Shown here piece after piece: positions 12,986 to 16,547 of a stretch of DNA of 16,547 nucleotides (within the stretch, counting starts at the first letter, position 1; the number at the start of each line of letters is the position of its first letter). Origin of the DNA: Ga0074130 sp035492055 (lineage in GTDB: Bacteria; Pseudomonadota; Gammaproteobacteria; Burkholderiales; Rhodocyclaceae); the NCBI GenBank assembly GCA_035492055.1, contig DATJJR010000036.1, positions 1 to 16,547 of the forward strand, given 5' to 3'. A model generated the notes under the pieces. The model was not told the origin of the DNA and did no database searches. It saw nothing but the letters and a program-made list of their open reading frames with translations. The position numbers and the translations under genes were made by a program.

Positions 12986-14370
12986 TCACTGATCTCAAGC
13001 CGCTGCATGCGATAACGCAAGGAGCGGAAAGTCACGCCCAGCAGCTTGGCCGCCGCTGTGCGGTTGAAATCGGTTTTCTGCAACGCCTCGACAATGACCT
13101 GGCGCTCGACACTGTCCAGATAATCCTGCAAATCCAGCTTGCCGCTCTCCGGTAATGAATCGCCGGTACGTGCACCGGGCGGAGGTGCCAGATTGAGATC
13201 GCACACATCAATGCGTTCCCCATTGAGCAAGGCCAGCGCACGCTCGATGATGTTTTCCAGTTCGCGCACGTTGCCGGGGAAAGGATAGGACTGCAAAGCC
13301 ACCAACGCGGCCGGCGTCAATTGAGGAACATCTTGTCCCGGGAATCCACTCAGACTGCTGTTCAGGCCGTGGATACGCGTAATGATGCGCTGCGCCAGCA
13401 GCGGAATGTCGTCACGGCACTCGCGCAGCGCGGGCATGCGTACTTCAATGACATTCAGTCGATAAAACAGGTCTTGCCGGAATCTGCCCTGCTCCACGCG
13501 CTCACGCAAATTCTGGTGCGTGGCACAGAGAATGCGCACATCCACGCTTTCCTCCTGGCTGCTGCCAACCTTGCGCACTTTCTTTTCCTGAATTGCACGC
13601 AGCAGTTTGACCTGCATCGATAGCGGCAGATCAGCCACTTCGTCGAGGAACAAGGTGCCGCCACTTGCCACTTGGAAAAAGCCGTCGTGATCGGCATCCG
13701 CGCCAGTAAATGCGCCCTTGCGATGACCGAAAAACTCGCTTTCCATCAGGTTTTCCGGAATCGCCCCACAATTGACCGGGACAAAAGGTAGCTCGCGGCG
13801 CGCGCCGTGTCGATGAATCATGCGGGCGGCCAATTCCTTGCCGCTACCAGATTCGCCATGCAGATAAACAGGGGCCTGGCTACGGGCAACGCGCTCGATC
13901 AGCCCACGCACTTCGGTCATCGCTGGCGAATTGCCGATCAACGGCGGCTCATCGCCAATTGCATTGCCGGCCGATCCCTGGGGCAAATCCAGCGCAGCAC
14001 GAACAAGGGCCCGCAGTTGATCAAGCGATACGGGCTTGGACAAATAATCGAATGCGCCCGCCTTCAATACCGCCACCGCGTTTTCCATGCTGCCATGCGC
14101 GGTAATCGCAGCCACCGGCAAATCCAGATTGCTTTGGCTGATTTCACGCACGAGATCAAGCCCTTCACCATCGGGCAAGCGCATGTCGGTCAGGCACAGG
14201 CGATAACGATGATCCCGCAGGAATTCGCGCGCTTCGGCAAGACTGGCCGCGCAATCAGCATCCAGGCCCATGCGCGCCAGCGTCAGGTCGAGCAATTCGC
14301 GGATGTCGGCCTCGTCATCGACCACAAGGACACGCATCGATCCGTTCTCAAGTTCGTGACGTGTGTTCAT
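12982..14370 (-). CDS. pilR: PilR-like NtrC-family response regulator (sigma-54-dependent activator)
   Basis: 462 residues. The receiver domain (about 13-125) has the acidic pair Asp18-Asp19, phospho-acceptor Asp62 and Lys112. The AAA+ sigma-54 interaction domain (about 143-375) has Walker A GESGSGKE (172-179), the sigma-54 contact loop GAFTGA (219-224), Walker B LFLDE (240-244) and an arginine-rich RFRQDLFYRLNV. A Fis-type helix-turn-helix (about 430-460, FNRTAAAKLLGVTFRSLRYRM) closely resembles PilR. The start was chosen at 14370: GGAG lies 5 bases upstream and the ATG overlaps the kinase stop in an ATGA. In Pseudomonas PilR activates pilA, but no pilin gene lies here, so the target is inferred. 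Other NtrC-family names remain possible. Confidence 0.85.
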   Translation of the reverse strand: MNTRHELENGSMRVLVVDDEADIRELLDLTLARMGLDADCAASLAEAREFLRDHRYRLCLTDMRLPDGEGLDLVREISQSNLDLPVAAITAHGSMENAVAVLKAGAFDYLSKPVSLDQLRALVRAALDLPQGSAGNAIGDEPPLIGNSPAMTEVRGLIERVARSQAPVYLHGESGSGKELAARMIHRHGARRELPFVPVNCGAIPENLMESEFFGHRKGAFTGADADHDGFFQVASGGTLFLDEVADLPLSMQVKLLRAIQEKKVRKVGSSQEESVDVRILCATHQNLRERVEQGRFRQDLFYRLNVIEVRMPALRECRDDIPLLAQRIITRIHGLNSSLSGFPGQDVPQLTPAALVALQSYPFPGNVRELENIIERALALLNGERIDVCDLNLAPPPGARTGDSLPESGKLDLQDYLDSVERQVIVEALQKTDFNRTAAAKLLGVTFRSLRYRMQRLEISE

Positions 14371-15956
14371 GAAACTCCCTGGGCATGAATGCAGAAATGC
14401 GCGCCCGGTGCATTTTCGCGCAAATCCAGCGACGCGCCGTTGGCCTCGCACAACTCGCGCGCAATGTACAAGCCCAAGCCGGTACCGCTGGTACGCGTGG
14501 TAAAGAAGGGCTCGAAGACTTGGGCGCGCAAAGCTTCGCTGATCCCGGCGCCATCGTCAATCACGTGCAGTGCCACGCCGCCAGGTACGATTTCAGCCAT
14601 CACGCGAATCGCGCCAGCACCACCACTTGAGTAGCGCAGCGCATTCGTCAGCAGGTTCGAGAGGACACGGTGCAGATGCCCGCGATCAAATCGGATCATC
14701 AGCGTCGGTGCAATCTCCATCGCGACCAACATGGTGCGCGCAGGCTCATGCAGGGCCAGTTCTTCGATCAACGTCCCGCAAAACGACAGCAGATCAATAT
14801 CCTCCGGCGCGGCACGATCGCGGCGTCCAAGCTCCAGCACTTCGCCCACAATGCGATCGAGTCGCTGCGTGTTGTCGTTGATAATGCGCGTCAGCCGTGC
14901 ATGCGTGTCGTCGCGATGCTCTTCTCCCAGCAGCTCGGCGGCATGACTGATCGACGCCAGCGGATTACGGATCTCATGCGCCATGTTTGCAGCCAAGCGG
15001 CCCAACGCCGCCAGCTTGATCTGCTGTGCCTGCGCCTGAACGAGCACCATGTCTTCGATGTAAAGCAACGCATTACCACGATCACCAGGCGGCAGGAAAC
15101 GCACGCGCAACAGCGATTGCCCGCCGGCTGTGCGCAACAATTCGCTGCATTCATGCTTGCCCTCGATCCACACCGAGAAACGTTCTTGCAACGCTGTCGA
15201 AAAATCGGACAGACGAACAAGCGGATTTGCTGCATCCATGCCGAACAAGGCCGCCGCCTGGGGATTATGCTGACGCACGTTGCCGTCGCGATCAACCACC
15301 AGAACACCATCCTGCATGTCGCGAATCACGCGCCGATTGATGTGCAGCTGAGCTTCCAGTTCCAGGCTCTGGTGCTTCGCCAAGGCCTCGTTGGCAATGA
15401 CGCGACTGGCCAGCAGACGCGCACTGATGGCCGTGCCAAAGAAACCGATGCACATGACGCCCGCCTGGAAGAAATCCACCGGCTCGCTGACAAGCGTCAA
15501 CACACGCATGCCTTGCTCGATCAGTACGGCCAACGTCGCCAATGCCGCATAGAACAGGGTCATTCGCCCCTGCCCCACCAAACCTGCGCCGGCGAGCGAG
15601 ACCAGCAACATGTAGGCGAACCCGCTGCGCACGCCACCACTCTGATACATCATCAGCGTAAAGCTGGCGATGTCGGTGATGACGCCAATCGCTAGCGCAC
15701 CGTTGAAACTCAGACGACGCTGCCAATGTTCCGATAGAAACAGGATGGCGACTGCCAGCAGTAGGTAGACGATGCACAGATGGCTGAAGCGCGCCGGAGA
15801 AACCGCACCGACGGCTGTTGACAGGTCGTAAAACAGGACCGCCACCACAAACAACAGTGCGACCAATCCACGATACAGATTGAAATAGCGCAGCGAACGC
15901 CGGAAAGACTCCGGAGGTTCACCCGGCAAAAGTATCGACGACGCGATTTCGCTCAC
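14367..15956 (-). CDS. pilS: PilS-like membrane sensor histidine kinase
   Basis: 529 residues, starting with GTG at 15956 (GGGTGA nearby; an ATG 5 bases upstream is out of frame). The N-terminal half has about six hydrophobic segments between residues 28 and 185, the PilS layout without a large periplasmic domain. A PAS-like domain follows (about 205-305, MQDGVLVVDRDGNVRQHNPQA). The dimerisation helix LAALGRLAANMAHEIRNPL holds phospho-acceptor His327 and is almost PilS-identical. The ATPase domain has an N box (NLLTNALRYS, 434-443), G1 (DDGAGI, 467-472), F box FEPFF and G2 GTGLGL. Family knowledge: PilS senses pilin in the membrane. The gene overlaps its regulator by 4 bases and lies 16 bases after the PP0621-family gene. 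Confidence 0.85.
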   Translation of the reverse strand: MSEIASSILLPGEPPESFRRSLRYFNLYRGLVALLFVVAVLFYDLSTAVGAVSPARFSHLCIVYLLLAVAILFLSEHWQRRLSFNGALAIGVITDIASFTLMMYQSGGVRSGFAYMLLVSLAGAGLVGQGRMTLFYAALATLAVLIEQGMRVLTLVSEPVDFFQAGVMCIGFFGTAISARLLASRVIANEALAKHQSLELEAQLHINRRVIRDMQDGVLVVDRDGNVRQHNPQAAALFGMDAANPLVRLSDFSTALQERFSVWIEGKHECSELLRTAGGQSLLRVRFLPPGDRGNALLYIEDMVLVQAQAQQIKLAALGRLAANMAHEIRNPLASISHAAELLGEEHRDDTHARLTRIINDNTQRLDRIVGEVLELGRRDRAAPEDIDLLSFCGTLIEELALHEPARTMLVAMEIAPTLMIRFDRGHLHRVLSNLLTNALRYSSGGAGAIRVMAEIVPGGVALHVIDDGAGISEALRAQVFEPFFTTRTSGTGLGLYIARELCEANGASLDLRENAPGAHFCIHAQGVS

Positions 15957-15972
15957 GACATTTCACCCAAGG

Positions 15973-16218
15973 TCAACGACTTCCAGCCCCGGTGCGCGCC
16001 GACGGCCCGAGTTTCAAATGCGCATCGCAACAATAGGCAAACCCGTCTGCACTCAGGATCTCACTTTCCGGCACATTCAAACCGCAATGCGCACAGGCCT
16101 GCATGCGCTCACCCGTCGATGTTTGTGCGGCCCGATGTACAGGCCGAGGCACGGCTGCCGGTCGTAGCGCCCGCCACACCAGCCAGCCCAGAAAAAAGAG
16201 GATCAGCAGCTTGAACAT
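15973..16218 (-). CDS. PP0621-family small membrane-anchored zinc-ribbon-like protein
   Basis: 81 residues. An N-terminal hydrophobic helix (about 1-16, FKLLILFFLGWLVW) serves as membrane anchor. The remainder is soluble, with CAHC, then CC and H about 20 residues later (CAHCGLNV ... YCCDAH), which looks like a small metal-binding knuckle. This layout matches the conserved PP0621 family of unknown function. The ribosome binding site is weak. It lies 16 bases upstream of the pilS-like kinase on the same strand, so it is probably the first gene of the PP0621-pilS-pilR-ampD operon. Its link to the kinase is positional only. Confidence 0.75.
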   Translation of the reverse strand: MFKLLILFFLGWLVWRALRPAAVPRPVHRAAQTSTGERMQACAHCGLNVPESEILSADGFAYCCDAHLKLGPSARTGAGSR

Positions 16219-16289
16219 GATGCTGGCATGTTACATCGGCCAAGGCGTGCGTCCGCCAAAAGCACACGGGTCTGGGCAAGTGCAGCAGC

Positions 16290-16547
16290 TCAAACCAATG
16301 CGAGCACTGCCAGCGCCGCCACAGCCAAATCAACCATCAGCACGACGACACCATTGAGACGTCGTTGCATGAATGCTCCCAATGCCCAGAAACCGGCCAG
16401 CAAGGCAGCACTGGCAACGAGTAGATGCAGATAGGCCTGTTCGTCGGCGATCCACAACAAGACCGAGGCCGCAACAAGCAAAACAGCGAACTGCAAGATC
16501 GAGAACCATTTGGCAAAGCGCGGCAACTCAACGTCATAACGCGCACG
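16290..16547 (-). CDS. C-terminal part of a multi-pass membrane protein (possibly sterol desaturase / fatty acid hydroxylase superfamily)
   Basis: The frame is open to the window edge (first visible residues R-A-R-Y-D-V-E-L-P), so about 85 C-terminal residues are seen and the start is outside. They contain three hydrophobic segments: FSILQFAVLLVAASVLLWI, YLHLLVASAALLAGFWALGAFM and GVVVLMVDLAVAALAVLALV. The RYDVxxPRxxxxxxxxQFA pattern followed by hydrophobic helices recalls the C-terminal extension of bacterial sterol desaturase-family proteins. The catalytic histidine boxes would lie outside the window, so the family call is tentative. The 71 bases between it and the PP0621-family gene hold nothing recognisable. 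Confidence 0.55.
   Translation of the reverse strand, partial: RARYDVELPRFAKWFSILQFAVLLVAASVLLWIADEQAYLHLLVASAALLAGFWALGAFMQRRLNGVVVLMVDLAVAALAVLALV

Noticed and set aside
14670..15695. Plus-strand frame of 341 codons opposite the pilS-like gene
   Set aside because: Gln/Arg/His-rich shadow frame; the kinase on the other strand has full H, N, G1, F and G2 boxes.

Overview
The window looks like chromosomal DNA of a moderately GC-rich gammaproteobacterium, most likely of the Xanthomonadales/Lysobacterales (Rhodanobacteraceae-like). This rests on gene content: a Pseudomonas/Xanthomonas-type class Ia ribonucleotide reductase (NrdB ending in GGALSWD, NrdA with two ATP-cone regions and a CEAC tail), a Lys/Ala/Pro histone-H1-like protein, a PilS/PilR-type two-component pair, AmpD and a PP0621-family small protein. 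The genus cannot be fixed from sequence reading alone. I see no rRNA, tRNA, CRISPR array, insertion sequence or prophage.

Left part, plus strand (1-3961): a tight operon exbB (5' end outside the window) - exbD - tonB - secreted purple-acid-phosphatase-like metallophosphoesterase - putative outer-membrane beta-barrel protein. Gaps are 5 to 24 bases and exbD/tonB overlap. The layout suggests a dedicated TonB energising system co-expressed with an exported phosphatase and an envelope protein. The operon ends at a perfect 16-bp bidirectional terminator (4011-4046).

Middle part (4066-7207): a convergent PbpG-like D-Ala-D-Ala endopeptidase with a Lys/Ala-rich linker (minus), a class I/II PLP aminotransferase (plus), a second bidirectional terminator, and a histone-H1-like Lys/Ala repeat protein (minus). 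The roughly 470-base gap 7208-7673 holds no convincing gene but is dense in inverted repeats.

Right part, minus strand: nrdA (9089-11929) followed by nrdB (7751-8914), with a GC-rich hairpin between them and a strong terminator after nrdB. Upstream of nrdA is a rich control region: two NrdR-type palindromes exactly 31 bp apart, a perfect DnaA box with three weaker ones in helical phase, a candidate promoter overlapping one NrdR box, and a leader of about 290 nt. Further upstream is a second minus-strand operon, PP0621-family protein - pilS-like kinase - pilR-like sigma-54 activator - ampD. Its last three genes are joined by ATGA stop/start overlaps. The window ends in the C-terminal part of a membrane protein, possibly of the sterol desaturase/fatty acid hydroxylase superfamily.

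Nothing here is clearly a new defence or mobile system. The observations most worth following are the combined NrdR/DnaA control region, the TonB-phosphatase operon, the translational coupling of ampD to a pilSR-like pair, the histone-like linker in the periplasmic peptidase, and the dyad-rich gap before the histone-like gene.
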